From Scytonema sp. UIC 10036 (GTDB lineage Bacteria; Cyanobacteriota; Cyanobacteriia; Cyanobacteriales; Nostocaceae): DNA of 46,263 nt. Where the stretch lies: the NCBI RefSeq assembly GCF_009725235.1, contig NZ_WJFC01000096.1, forward strand, positions 1 through 46,263. The letters run 5' to 3'. The notes below the pieces were generated by a model. That model ran no database searches, was not told the origin of the DNA, and worked only from the letters and a program-made list of their open reading frames with translations. The number at the start of each line of letters is the position of its first letter. The stretch's first letter is position 1. Of the stretch, positions 18,501-26,995 are shown piece after piece. The position numbers and the translations under genes are program-made.

Positions 18501-20035
18501 AAAAAAGGCTGTCCCTCTTCCTGCACTTTTTCGGCTTTTCCCTTCCGCAAAGCACGGATAACAGGGTTGTGAACTAAGCGACTGAGGGCATTATCTACTG
18601 CTAAATTAGCTTGAGAGGTGATAAGTGTCTTTCCTCCGCGCAAGGCAACTTGATAGCAAATTTCGGCAATAACTGTAGTTTTACCCGTACCGGGGGGACC
18701 TTGAATCAAAACTATATCGGGGGCAGAAAGTACGGCTTCAACTGCAGCTATTTGATCGGGATTGGCATCTCGCTTTAATAAGTCTTGATGTTGTAGTTTA
18801 ATAATTTTTGATGGACGTTTGGCTTTGGTAACATCGAAGAAGAAATTACCTAACAAAAGATTTTGCGATCGCCCTTGTCGCAAGTTATCTAAAGCCTTTT
18901 TCTTTTGATTGATTTGGTGTATGTCACCCGCAGCTTCAAAATACAAAAATCCTTTACGAGGGAGATTGTAGCGTCCCCGATTTAAACGTTCCACAAGATC
19001 GGAATCTAACCGAATACGGATTTTACTTTCTTCAAAGTCAACATCTGCGATTATCCCCAACTTTTCTCCGTCTCGTTTGTTGCTATATTGAGGAGAAGAG
19101 TCAAACAACATCACTTCTTCATTACGTGCTTTTTTAGCGCGTTGCCAAAAGTCATTTTCATCCAACTTATTTGCAGAAGCACCATCAAGAGTTGCTGCTT
19201 CCGCATCAATTGTAAAAGTTACCCGTCTGGTATCTCCACCATAGTTATGATTGTGAAAAGGTACACAAAATTGGCGGGATTGAGCTATACGTTCTTCTAT
19301 CTCTAAAAATGTATTCCAAACTTGTAACTGTTTTGTTGTTGGTACGAACTGTTCCCGAACAGCGTCTTCTGAATTGTTGTTCCTTGTATATAGAGCTTTT
19401 ACCTTGGTTGGCTGATTTGCTCTAATAAAAGCAGAAATCCGAACACTCCGGTTACCATCTACAGCTTCAATAGACACAGAAGCTGAGAGAATTGTCCCAG
19501 TAGGAACGCCTTGCGAATCCAGTATTAAGTGCAAATCCCGCACACCAGGAGACAAGTGAGAATCTTGCACTCTCAACCAAGTGACATCCGATGAAATTTT
19601 ACATGCTGTTCCTAATTGTACTGTCCAAGAACGTTCAACTTGGCGATCGCTTTCGACTTCTCCAAAATCCAAAACAGAGGGAATATCCCAATTAGCATTT
19701 TCCCAGATCGCATGAGGAGCTATCCCTGTTAATCCGATCGATTGACAAATGGGGGCTGTTTCTTGTGTTGCCCAAAGAACTATCTCTCCCTTGTCGCCGC
19801 CAACAGTTCGGGCGATCGCTAAATTTTCCAACCGCACCCCAGGAACTCTCACAACCAATGCTGGCTCATCAACTGCAAAAATCACCGTCTCCGCACCTGT
19901 ACCGCGAATAGTCAGCGATTTTTCGATAGTGAAAGGTCCCTTATATTCCCCAGATTTCAAGCTGATTTCCGCACCATCACGGACAATTTGCAGCAATTCA
20001 AGAAAATTCTCTGGTTCAGCTTGAAATGATGGCAT
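15515..20035 (-). CDS. Large SF1 (Dna2/NAM7-like) helicase with beta-helix-like N-terminus
   Basis: Helicase motifs are complete: Walker A LIQGPPGTGKTT (about 444-455), motif II FDVVIVDEVSKCTPPEL (about 1205-1221), GDHRQLPPLL, QYRMHP (about 1287), VDIFQGMERPVIIVS (about 1420) and NVAFSRAQELLVIVG (about 1451). This places it in superfamily 1B AAA_11/AAA_12 helicases. A coiled-coil region of about 600 residues separates motif Ia from motif II. Residues 1-75 resemble a pectin-lyase-like beta-helix turn (EISLKSGEYKGPFTIEKSLT, IRGTGAET). Residues 120-205 look like an Ig-like beta-sandwich. No nuclease motif was recognised. It lies next to the defence-type genes on the same strand but about 2.1 kb away from the pPIWI-RE operon start, behind a terminator and a MITE, so it is a separate unit. 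A defence role is inference. Confidence 0.82.
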   Translation of the reverse strand: MPSFQAEPENFLELLQIVRDGAEISLKSGEYKGPFTIEKSLTIRGTGAETVIFAVDEPALVVRVPGVRLENLAIARTVGGDKGEIVLWATQETAPICQSIGLTGIAPHAIWENANWDIPSVLDFGEVESDRQVERSWTVQLGTACKISSDVTWLRVQDSHLSPGVRDLHLILDSQGVPTGTILSASVSIEAVDGNRSVRISAFIRANQPTKVKALYTRNNNSEDAVREQFVPTTKQLQVWNTFLEIEERIAQSRQFCVPFHNHNYGGDTRRVTFTIDAEAATLDGASANKLDENDFWQRAKKARNEEVMLFDSSPQYSNKRDGEKLGIIADVDFEESKIRIRLDSDLVERLNRGRYNLPRKGFLYFEAAGDIHQINQKKKALDNLRQGRSQNLLLGNFFFDVTKAKRPSKIIKLQHQDLLKRDANPDQIAAVEAVLSAPDIVLIQGPPGTGKTTVIAEICYQVALRGGKTLITSQANLAVDNALSRLVHNPVIRALRKGKAEKVQEEGQPFLEDNVIGTWLQNTADDCEKNISKRQENVQIFQKFLIDSSRFATYFKIEEEFQETQKQLQAEKTALEENIQKTETIYKQCSDIITEVQSFKTRLGNLLQTAPNIDWDSPEVVNFLPLLKPYTNRNKSVESFVANVRTALTKVAELGLTRPARGAFGLAVWLQETVATAIAEFEEVASDARNAAQCMLEVSESVQGFQKNSEAFQQLQRDYQQSLTKLQNIEIKIKNLTSRKSELEFVVNAVKEWKSTANTRLYQLLKNCRQTGALLTDELIQLPAGLWMIARTLNLPLVPPNYKVNKIDHLPNWVQLKNALSYEVEGGFVDRRGKQYRFSEFFYQSLSQTPMVLSANYYQQWQELAKKYKSYAYIASNQRPHLIENTQHFLNQMQQMYGSSWEAKNIETTLNSLVKELLENILVNARKCVLSVKTETEQQLQHWQQKLTEIQESIAAQQQKISAAQHQLEIAQQEGDLKLNQVTNLLQKLTHHENLPENLRILTEKYLINQSSIWENPKQFLTQVESWETSTKELKLLIAGLDPFAVLQIIKTCLDEHQTKLEARCETAKLQIEELQRELNELDREAQSQIPEDLIHERQWWENAWQSLPKEYKPDVPSTSLFTLKFLRQVKAQFLSWQRELDKEESYLKRYQTFVQDWIGKLRNPSPQDRNELKQIYINNANVIGITCVQAARGDFSKEFPSFDVVIVDEVSKCTPPELLIPALKGEKIVLVGDHRQLPPLLHEETIEDIAEELKMTKDELSFVKESLFKVQFEAAHPSIKQMLTIQYRMHPQIMGAINQFYQHRLTCGIPEPDTKRAHYLGGSIIQENHHILWVKTPVEQAFAEQREGTSRFNVREVDIIEKLCEQMEKAWFLKVAEGEPQKEVGIITFYSAQLRAIKDRIETNKFPSLNIRTGTVDIFQGMERPVIIVSTVCNNNRKDIGFAKEPERVNVAFSRAQELLVIVGCHDLFTQKVGQVGNMYQEVSKVVRRYGGFVDVSDILSLKA

Positions 20036-20087
20036 CGTTCCTATCTTTCATAATTCTTACTTCCATATAGCAATCCTAAATCATTCG

Positions 20088-20142
20088 TGAAAAGTTAGAT
20101 CCCCGACTTCGCATAAGTTGTCGGGGATCTGGACACTTTTCA
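20088..20142. repeat. Long imperfect hairpin in intergenic space
   Basis: AGATCCCCGAC (20097-20107) pairs with GTCGGGGATCT (20120-20130). Outside it, TGAAAAGT (20088-20095) pairs with ACTTTTCA (20135-20142). This type of GATCCCCGAC hairpin is a common dispersed repeat in cyanobacteria. It lies between two divergent genes, so a terminator role is unlikely. Confidence 0.6.
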
Positions 20143-20193
20143 GGATGGCAGTAATAAAATAATCATAGTCATGCGATCGCTGGGGGATTCACT

Positions 20194-20922
20194 TTGGTAA
20201 CAATACAATGCAAAAACACCACCTTTTCCAATATCCAAGCGATTCTGTTTGACAAAAACGGGACTCTAGAAGATTCAGATGCTTATTTACGCGCCCTTGC
20301 ACAGAAAGGAGCAAGGATAATAGACGCACAAGTACCCGGTATTGGAGAACCATTGTTAATGGCATTTGGTGTCAGTGGAGATACCTTAGATCCAGCAGGT
20401 TTAATGGCGGTAGCCAGTCGTCGCGAAACAGAAACTGCGGCTGCGGCTTACATTGCAGAAACTGGGCGTGGATGGTTTGAGTCATTGGCAATAGCGCGTA
20501 AAGCTTTGGATGAAGCCGAAAAGTACGTTAGCCAAACACCTTCACCTCTGTTTGCAGGGACTTTGGAAGTACTTCAGTCTTTATCCCAAGCAGGATTGAA
20601 ACTTGGTATTCTTTCAGCAGCAACAACTCATGAAGTCCATAGTTTTGTACAATACCATCAATTAAGCGATTTCATCCAAGTGGAAATGGGAGTTGATGAA
20701 GGACCAAGTAAACCAGATCCCATTTTATTTGTGCAGGCGTGTCAAGCTTTAGGAGTCGAACCCAGAGCCACACTTATGGTAGGAGATTCTGTAGGTGATA
20801 TGCAAATGGCACGTAATGCTAAAGCCGCAGGTTGCATTGGCATTACGTGGATTGGGAAATCGGAAAATGTCAGAGGTGCAGATGTGGTGATAAATCGACT
20901 TGAGCAAATTTTAGTTGTATGA
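20194..20922 (+). CDS. HAD-family hydrolase (phosphatase-like)
   Basis: Motif I reads ILFDKNGTLEDS (nucleophile D20). The usual second Asp of DxDGT is Asn here, so the general acid is missing or displaced. Motif II is LGILSAATTH. Motif III/IV is KPDPILFVQACQALG and MVGDSVGDMQMARNAKAAG. The fold is the Gph/phosphoglycolate-phosphatase-like class with a helical cap (about residues 30-115). A cytoplasmic small-molecule phosphatase is likely, with unknown substrate. The only start that fits is TTG at 20194; no in-frame ATG or GTG occurs after the upstream TAA, and the MVTIQC beginning agrees with what I recall of cyanobacterial homologues. Confidence 0.8.
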   Translation: MVTIQCKNTTFSNIQAILFDKNGTLEDSDAYLRALAQKGARIIDAQVPGIGEPLLMAFGVSGDTLDPAGLMAVASRRETETAAAAYIAETGRGWFESLAIARKALDEAEKYVSQTPSPLFAGTLEVLQSLSQAGLKLGILSAATTHEVHSFVQYHQLSDFIQVEMGVDEGPSKPDPILFVQACQALGVEPRATLMVGDSVGDMQMARNAKAAGCIGITWIGKSENVRGADVVINRLEQILVV

Positions 20923-21022
20923 GCGACTTTTCACCCCCCTTATCTTCTTTTTCTTCCCTTCGTGCTCTTAGCGACTTCGCGGTTCCATCAAAAAGGAGTT
21001 TCTAAGCCGAACTCAGTATAAC

Positions 21023-21472
21023 TTATCCTAGAAAAAATTCTAATAAAAACGGGTAAAACTGAGTAGCCAATAACTCAAACTTCTCACCAATGCCATCAGG
21101 TGAAGTAATTTTATAGCCCATGCCATTTAACCAATTGTAATTACTTCCCGGAATATAAATTAAGTGAGCCGTTCCATGTGAATAGTACCCAGATAAAATC
21201 AAAGTATTGATTTTTGGAAAAAACATCACTCTAAAGTTCTCAGAGAAATGCTTACCTTTAAAAGTCAGCGATAAATTCTCACTTCCAATTTTTGGACATA
21301 ACAACTCAAATTGAGTTTTTGGAAATACCAAAGCGGCACAATCTCTTCCGATTGGTTGCGAGAAGATCTGAAACAGAGTTTTTGGAAAAGCCAAAGCAGC
21401 AATATTAGCAGCCTCTGTTTGGATGTCTGATTGTACGGTGTGGAAAAGATCTCCTGCGCCTGTGGTAAACAT
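21023..21472 (-). CDS. Hypothetical protein with internal 22-residue repeats
   Basis: I do not recognise this 149-residue protein. Residues 25-80 contain two clear copies and one weaker copy of a unit about 22 residues long. The first two share AALxFPKTxFxxxxxxIG; the third reads LSLTFKGKHF. The C-terminal half is rich in aromatic residues and glycine (SGYYSHGTAH, SNYNWLNGMGYK). There is no signal peptide or membrane segment. GAAGGA lies shortly before the ATG, which supports a real start. The gene stands alone between long non-coding gaps. Function unknown. Confidence 0.6.
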   Translation of the reverse strand: MFTTGAGDLFHTVQSDIQTEAANIAALAFPKTLFQIFSQPIGRDCAALVFPKTQFELLCPKIGSENLSLTFKGKHFSENFRVMFFPKINTLILSGYYSHGTAHLIYIPGSNYNWLNGMGYKITSPDGIGEKFELLATQFYPFLLEFFLG

Positions 21473-22084
21473 ATTTTTTCCTTCAGTGATAGATTTAAAA
21501 GTGGTTTTGTTACGGCTCTACTAAGATGCGATAGCTAAAATTTTCGCACAGTTAAATTTTCTACAATAAAAGTTCAATTAAGTATATTTGCTACTAGTTT
21601 GCCGTATTTATCTACTTATAATGTAGGGAGAAAAAATGAAGATTTTGTGAAGATTCATAAATTGCGATCGCTGTCGTCAATCTCTTAAAACCATTGCAGT
21701 TCCAATCTTTAGAGATACTTTATAAAGTAAACATTAAGGAGATCTGCACAATATATCTGGCGATTTAAGATTTACTTTATAAATGATTTGTTATTAAATA
21801 TTTTGACTTATAAAAACCTTGCACCTGTGTGGAGGACTCTACATCAGATGTAGAGATTTTTCGGCATTGCTGAGGAGAAGGGTTGGGGATGAGAGTAATC
21901 TCTTGGGTACAAAAAAATCCCCACTTTAACTTCCTGTTGGTTCGTTAGAGAGTGAGGATGTAGAGTTAGAGTCAATGTTGGGTTTCGTTCCTCAACCCAA
22001 CCTACGTGTTTTCCTATTTTTAGACTTAACCGACAAGTATTGAGAGCGAGTCATCCAATGCTATAAATTTATAAAAAGCAGTAC
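21473..22084. other. Non-coding gap with inverted repeats
   Basis: About 610 bases without a credible gene. TTTATAAAGTAAA (21719-21731) and TTTACTTTATAAA (21771-21783) form a 13-bp perfect inverted repeat with a 39-base loop. The left copy overlaps the self-palindrome ACTTTATAAAGT. A dispersed repeat arm lies at 21976-22005. Nothing else was recognised. Confidence 0.5.
21976..22005. repeat. Dispersed repeat, single arm
   Basis: The 30 bases starting TGTTGGGTTTCG and ending CCCAACCTAC are the exact reverse complement of the left arm of the repeat at 28477-28506, and match the right arm of the copy at 22933-22962 with one change. Confidence 0.7.
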
Positions 22085-22522
22085 TTAGTTCTTAGTGTAG
22101 TTATCAATTACCTTAGCTAATCCCGGTACTGCTTCCTCCACGTGCTTCTTAGCTGAGTTGCGGAGTTTGCTATATACACCTCTCACAGTTGTGTTGTTGC
22201 TTTTTTCGATTCTTTCATCTGTAACGCTGAGCAACGCGTCTGCGGTACGAGAGCGATTTTGAACTAAGTGTGCGACTGGATCTCCTGTTTGTACTCCCTC
22301 ATTCCAAATAGGATCGAGTGCTGTCAGAGATTGAGGTAGGAGCCTTTCAATAGCATCTGTGCAATAGCTGGGCGCAATTCCTTTAACAGCAGCGTAGCCA
22401 GCTTTCAAAGCCAGCCCAGAAATACCTCCCATTGAGGCGACTTGTTCATCTAACAACTGTGTACAGTCAGCGACAACCCGCTCCTTTTTATTTGGGTTTG
22501 ACAAACCATCACAAAGTCCCAT
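22085..22522 (-). CDS. Conserved hypothetical protein (possibly DUF6918 family)
   Basis: The 145-residue protein is helical. It has VVADCTQLLDEQVASMGGIS, then GLALKAGYAAVKGIAP and AIERLLPQSLTALDPIWNEG, then a Ser/Lys-rich tail. I recall this pattern from a family found in actinobacteria and some cyanobacteria, I think DUF6918, but the number is uncertain. No enzymatic motif, signal peptide or membrane segment is visible. AAGGAG lies about eight bases before the ATG, so the start is well supported. It is a single-gene unit. Function unknown. Confidence 0.7.
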   Translation of the reverse strand: MGLCDGLSNPNKKERVVADCTQLLDEQVASMGGISGLALKAGYAAVKGIAPSYCTDAIERLLPQSLTALDPIWNEGVQTGDPVAHLVQNRSRTADALLSVTDERIEKSNNTTVRGVYSKLRNSAKKHVEEAVPGLAKVIDNYTKN

Positions 22523-23475
22523 TTCAATTCTCCTTAAATAGCAAACTAACTAATTTTTATCGATTTTCTACTTACTAGAAAGTAAGGAATGACAAAAGTG
22601 AAAGTGGAAAGCTAGAAAGTTATCTCAACTTTCTCATATAACTTGAATGGAAAAATCTCAGTAAAAGCAAGCTAGAATAATGACTGAAAAAGCTATTTAT
22701 GTTTGAAAAGCAGGGCTACATATGGTTTCCTTCGCGTATTTCTGCTAATCTCTCTAGCCTTTTTCATCTTTATCCTCTGGAATTAGGTTAATTTTCATTC
22801 ACTGTTATAACCATAATTGCTTTCTATGTCAACTGAGAACAAACAAAACATACAACTCATAACAATACTGCTCCGATAAGAATATTAGTAGGTTGGGTTA
22901 AACGATAGTGAAACCCAACAAAGCTGATAAAATGTTGGGTTTCGTTCCTCAATCCAACCTACACATTTTTATTTTTTTAGCAAAACCTAACCAGTGTTGC
23001 AACCCATAATACTTATACTTTATGAAGTAGGACAAAAAAGTAAGTTCATCAAGTCTTTAATTAATAAGTGGGAAAAGTAAGGATTTAGGGAAATCTTGAC
23101 GATTCGGTTTTCAGGACGTAATCTAATTATCCTGAAAGCTTCATTTCAGCGAATTATCGTTTTACAAAAAAAATGAACGGGGAATAGAAAGTTCCAGTTC
23201 TTTGTTACCTCTAAATCAAAATTTTATGCGTCGCCTTGACAGGGCTAGGTAGGCAATGCGTTCCGGTGGTTCTACCACAGAATGCCTTACCGGAGGCGGA
23301 GCCTCCTGTATCGCTCGGCGGAGCCGAGCAAACTGCATTCCCACCCTTAGGCTGGGAACGAGGTGGTGTGAAGTTTTAAAATCTAGAGTTGCTTGTAAAT
23401 AACGCATCAAAACTTAAGTTTTCGCTAACATAACAAAAAGTTAAGAGTGTATTGACAGTCTAATGGGTTAACTGC
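22523..23475. other. Long repeat-bearing non-coding gap
   Basis: About 950 bases with no supportable gene. It contains the inverted repeat at 22888-22962 and a palindrome-rich segment at about 23218-23380. That segment has GGAGGCGGAGCCTCC and GCTCGGCGGAGCCGAGC and resembles a decayed dispersed element. A 64-codon frame across it is a by-product of the repeat. Confidence 0.5.
22888..22962. repeat. Dispersed inverted repeat
   Basis: GTAGGTTGGGTT...GAAACCCAACA (22888-22920) is followed by TGTTGGGTTTCG...CCAACCTAC (22933-22962). The arms are imperfectly complementary. It is the same family as 28477-28552. Confidence 0.7.
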
Positions 23476-24267
23476 ATGTTCAACTTAGCTATGTGCGATG
23501 CCTCTGTAAGTCAGTGGCTCAATCTGAAGGCAACGCTTTCCCAATGGCTGACAAAGCCTGTTGTCATTGTATTGCCACTCTTGTTTCTCGTTTTATTGCC
23601 TTGGATCTTTCCCCGGCTGCGCTGGAAACGTATCTTCAGTACTGTGGGAGTTTTGCTACTGGTTATATACTTAAGCGCTACTTTTCCACTGACGATCGCA
23701 GTTGCAAAACAAGGATTAGTTGCTTTTATTCCCCCTGATTCTGGTACGACTGCAGATGCAATTGTTGTACTGGGGCGGGGGAAACCTTTTAGAAAGTCGC
23801 GAGTGGAAGTTGCTGCTGAACTTTGGAAAGCTCGTCGCGCACCTTTGATTTTTGCTAGCGGTGCAGGTGATGGTTCTGAAATCGTCCAGCAACTTAAAGA
23901 AAAAGGTATTCCCAATTCCGTATTAAGCGAAGAGCATTGTTCTGAAACGACTAGAGAAAACGCGCTCCTCACCGCATCAGAGTTACAAGCACGAGGAGTC
24001 ACGAAAATTTTGTTGGTCACCGATCCCCCTCATATGTTGCGATCGCTACTTACTTTTCAGAGTATGGGCTTTGAAGTCACTCCACATACTAGCCCCGTAC
24101 CAAGTGGGTTATCTTCCACTAAAACAGCAGTACTTTTGTTTTCCGAGTATGTGGGCTTAGTTAGCTACGGCTTGCAAGGGCGGTTTTTACCTCAAAATGA
24201 AGCTGCTAAAGAGATTGCTCCGCCAGTTGCAAAGGTCAAAAATCTACAAACTCTGGGGAATTTGTAA
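23476..24267 (+). CDS. YdcF-like (DUF218) membrane-anchored protein
   Basis: Two N-terminal membrane segments (about 29-45 and 53-77) are followed by a DUF218 domain with ADAIVVLGRGKPFRKSRVEV, FASGAGDGSEIV, EHCSETTRENALLTA and KILLVTDPPHMLRSLLTF. This is the fold of YdcF, SanA and ElyC, which are linked to envelope barrier or lipid-carrier functions. SETTRENA and TDPPHM are the conserved anion-binding segments. The usual length (about 200-260 aa) is respected. A second ATG five codons in is possible. It is followed by an imperfect hairpin (about 24303-24330). Confidence 0.8.
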   Translation: MFNLAMCDASVSQWLNLKATLSQWLTKPVVIVLPLLFLVLLPWIFPRLRWKRIFSTVGVLLLVIYLSATFPLTIAVAKQGLVAFIPPDSGTTADAIVVLGRGKPFRKSRVEVAAELWKARRAPLIFASGAGDGSEIVQQLKEKGIPNSVLSEEHCSETTRENALLTASELQARGVTKILLVTDPPHMLRSLLTFQSMGFEVTPHTSPVPSGLSSTKTAVLLFSEYVGLVSYGLQGRFLPQNEAAKEIAPPVAKVKNLQTLGNL

Positions 24268-24494
24268 TCAGTAAAATTTGAAAAATTCCTCGTTTCATCT
24301 CTTAGGGTGGGCAAAGATGCTCGCCCTGTAACTTTGGATGTTGGCGCGTTGGTTTTGTTCGTGAAAATTTTTATAGTAAGTATAGATACTTACGGCTTGG
24401 CAAATTACGAAAAATTTGTAAAACTCGTATGGGTGACGGCAGCATTTTCGCGTAAATAGGGAAAAGAGCTTAAATAAAGCTGGAAGAAAACCTT

Positions 24495-26759
24495 ATGCCT
24501 CAAAAAAGTATCATAGCAAACTTTCAGGGGGAAACGATTGGTCAACTAGCTGTTGGCAATTACGTTATCAAGATTGGTTCGAGCCACGGTGCTATAGCAA
24601 ATATAGCAACCGATGAAGAACGACCCAGAAAGCTCTCGCGTCCCACACCAGTATTGGTACAAAAAGGTTCTGTCGATAACCTCTTGGGTTGTCAAGAATT
24701 GGTAACAGAAGCGATCGCAGCCCTCGGAGTTGGTCAATCAGTAGAATTGTACGGTTCTGCTGGTTTTGGTAAAACGGCTCTTTTGAGTTGCTTAGCACAT
24801 GATATACAATCTATGTCTCTTTTTCCGGATGGTGTGATTCACTTATCTCTTACTCACATATATGTAAGCGATTTGCTACAATCTATTTGGGAAGCATATT
24901 ATCAAAGCCATATTGCTTACAAACCAACTCATCACGAAATTAAAGAGCAAATTCAGGACAAACAAGCTCTAATAGTTTTAGATGACGATGATGAACTCAT
25001 ACAAGCAGAATTAGAGGAGTTAATAAATTTTAAGAGCAAGCTGACTTTCCTTATAGCTTCATCAAGAAAACGTTTCCCGAAAAAAGGGCGTTCTCTACCC
25101 CTTTCTACTCTGTCAGTTGTTGATTCTATTTCTTTAGTAGAAAAAGAACTGGGGCGTTCTCTAACAAGGGAAGAACTTCCGGCAGCAAAATCACTTTGTA
25201 CTCTCCTAAACGGACATCCCGTACATATACAGGTGGCAGTTGCAAATATAGCAGAGGAAGGGCAATCCCTAGCTGAAATAGTGAGCCAACTGCCATCCAC
25301 CGAGCCTGTTCCTTATTTAATTCAGCAAATTGTCGCATCACTATCAAAACCACACAAGACCATTCTAGAATTATTGCTAGTGATGGGAAAAATTGGGCTG
25401 AAGAAAGAGCAAGTTTTAGCGATCGCGCAAATCCATAATGCCGAGCAACTACTAGAAACACTCCAGCGTAGAAATCTAGTACAGTTGCAGAATTCGAGAT
25501 ACAAAATAACTCAGGCAATAGTCGAAGTTTTACCGCTAGAGTGGAGGTTAACAGCAACATTAGAAAATGCCATAGTATATTTTGTTAAGTTCGCAGAAAA
25601 ATATCAGAAGCAACCTAATTATTTGTTAGAAGAAATTGATGCAACTGTACAGATTTTAAAAGTGGCTGTAAGAAACAGTCGGTGGAAAGATATACTACGC
25701 TTGGTGAGGGCAATAGAAAGTTCACTAGCTTTAAGTAGGCGATGGGGCTTGTGGGAGCAAGTACTGCAAAGGGGACTACAAGCATCTCAAGCCGAACAAT
25801 CTCGCGCCGATGAGGCTTGGGCTTTGCACCAATTAGGAATTCGTGCTCTTTGTTTGGAAGAAAATAGTACGGCTAAAAAGTATTTAACAAAAGCAGTACA
25901 ATTACGGGAATTGTTAGGTGATACGACAGGAGTGACAGCCACTTCCCACAATTTAAATTTGCTAAAAAACTTTACATTCCCATCATCTCCAGAGGAAACC
26001 CAACATAGAAATTTGCAAGATGAAGTACAAACCAGTGACCAAACCAAGCTGCAATTACCCTCACAGCATTTAGTTACGCGACTGAATCTTGTTTCCGACA
26101 ATTCTTCCAACTCAAATAAATTTTTATACCCAAAGACTTCTTTGCTTTCGCCAACTCGGTTAGTTACGGTAGGAGTTTTAGCTTCAGTAGGATTTTTCAC
26201 TTGGTCGAATTGGCATCGTTTTACACCCAAAGTTCCGCAAAATACTGAACCGACAACAACAAAGACTCCATCAGATACACCCAAATCTCAACCCAGGACC
26301 ACGAAAACTCCTTTACCACAAACTATCGATTCAGTACCCAGAACTAACAGGCAATTAACCTTTCCCGAACATAAACCCATAATAAATCCGCCACTAACAC
26401 CAACCTTTGACCAGGAAAAACCAGCATCGATCAAACGACAGAAACCACAAATTGAGATACCACCTGCACCAAGACCAACATTCGTACCTGAGCCAGAAGT
26501 TTCAGCAACCCAACAACCAGAACCAAGTCCAACCCCAACGCCAACAGAAGAACCGACACCTACATTTTCGCCGTCACCAGCAGTTGAATCTAACCCTCCA
26601 ACAGTTGAATCTAACCCTCCAACAGAAGAACCAACACCAACACCAACTGTCTCTCCGATACTGACACCTGATGTAGCACCGACAACATCATCAGTAGAAG
26701 TAGTGCCTTCTCCTGCTGTAACAGTGACACCCCTTGAAAACTCATTGAACAGTAATTAG
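24495..26759 (+). CDS. NB-ARC/STAND-like ATPase with TPR-like region, TM helix and Pro-rich tail
   Basis: A short N-terminal motif (GQLAVGNYVIKIGSSHG, residues 16-32) precedes a P-loop YGSAGFGKTALL (86-97). A Walker B-like ALIVLDDDDE (158-167) follows, then a winged-helix-like segment (IVASLSKPHKTILELLLVMG) and helical repeats (about 360-490). A single membrane helix is predicted near 553-572 (LVTVGVLASVGFFTWSNW). The last 180 residues are Pro/Thr/Glu-rich with two tandem VESNPPT units. NB-ARC proteins act as nucleotide switches in signalling or defence. Here a membrane anchor and tail replace a recognisable effector domain. GGAAGA lies upstream of the ATG. Role unknown. Confidence 0.7.
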   Translation: MPQKSIIANFQGETIGQLAVGNYVIKIGSSHGAIANIATDEERPRKLSRPTPVLVQKGSVDNLLGCQELVTEAIAALGVGQSVELYGSAGFGKTALLSCLAHDIQSMSLFPDGVIHLSLTHIYVSDLLQSIWEAYYQSHIAYKPTHHEIKEQIQDKQALIVLDDDDELIQAELEELINFKSKLTFLIASSRKRFPKKGRSLPLSTLSVVDSISLVEKELGRSLTREELPAAKSLCTLLNGHPVHIQVAVANIAEEGQSLAEIVSQLPSTEPVPYLIQQIVASLSKPHKTILELLLVMGKIGLKKEQVLAIAQIHNAEQLLETLQRRNLVQLQNSRYKITQAIVEVLPLEWRLTATLENAIVYFVKFAEKYQKQPNYLLEEIDATVQILKVAVRNSRWKDILRLVRAIESSLALSRRWGLWEQVLQRGLQASQAEQSRADEAWALHQLGIRALCLEENSTAKKYLTKAVQLRELLGDTTGVTATSHNLNLLKNFTFPSSPEETQHRNLQDEVQTSDQTKLQLPSQHLVTRLNLVSDNSSNSNKFLYPKTSLLSPTRLVTVGVLASVGFFTWSNWHRFTPKVPQNTEPTTTKTPSDTPKSQPRTTKTPLPQTIDSVPRTNRQLTFPEHKPIINPPLTPTFDQEKPASIKRQKPQIEIPPAPRPTFVPEPEVSATQQPEPSPTPTPTEEPTPTFSPSPAVESNPPTVESNPPTEEPTPTPTVSPILTPDVAPTTSSVEVVPSPAVTVTPLENSLNSN

Positions 26760-26766
26760 AGATGAC

Positions 26767-26870
26767 TCCCGCATCTCTCGTTCCTGGGCTGCCGCCTGGG
26801 AACGCAGTATGCGAGGCTCCCCCTCTCATAAAGCAATGCATTCCAAGCCAAGGCTTGTGAAGGAGAGCAA
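26767..26870. repeat. Decayed palindromic repeat
   Basis: CGTTCCTGGGCTGCCGCCTGGGAACG and the following GAGGCTCC-containing bases form imperfect palindromes similar to the segment at 23218-23380. It separates the STAND-like gene from hemH and has no coding capacity. Confidence 0.45.
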
Positions 26871-26995
26871 TAGGTAAGGGAATTCTTAAAATTCTTGCCA
26901 CAGGCATCATTATTGTCGTTCATATCATAATATGTAATCGAGATATATTGTTAACATTAGTAAAAAAGCTGAAAAAATTGGGGATAGTAACTGCT

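Noticed and set aside
23216..23410. 64-codon minus-strand frame
   Set aside because: Coincides with palindromic repeats (GGAGGCGGAGCCTCC and similar); not a gene.
25787..26284. 165-codon minus-strand frame in the STAND-like gene
   Set aside because: Low-complexity antisense product of the plus-strand gene.
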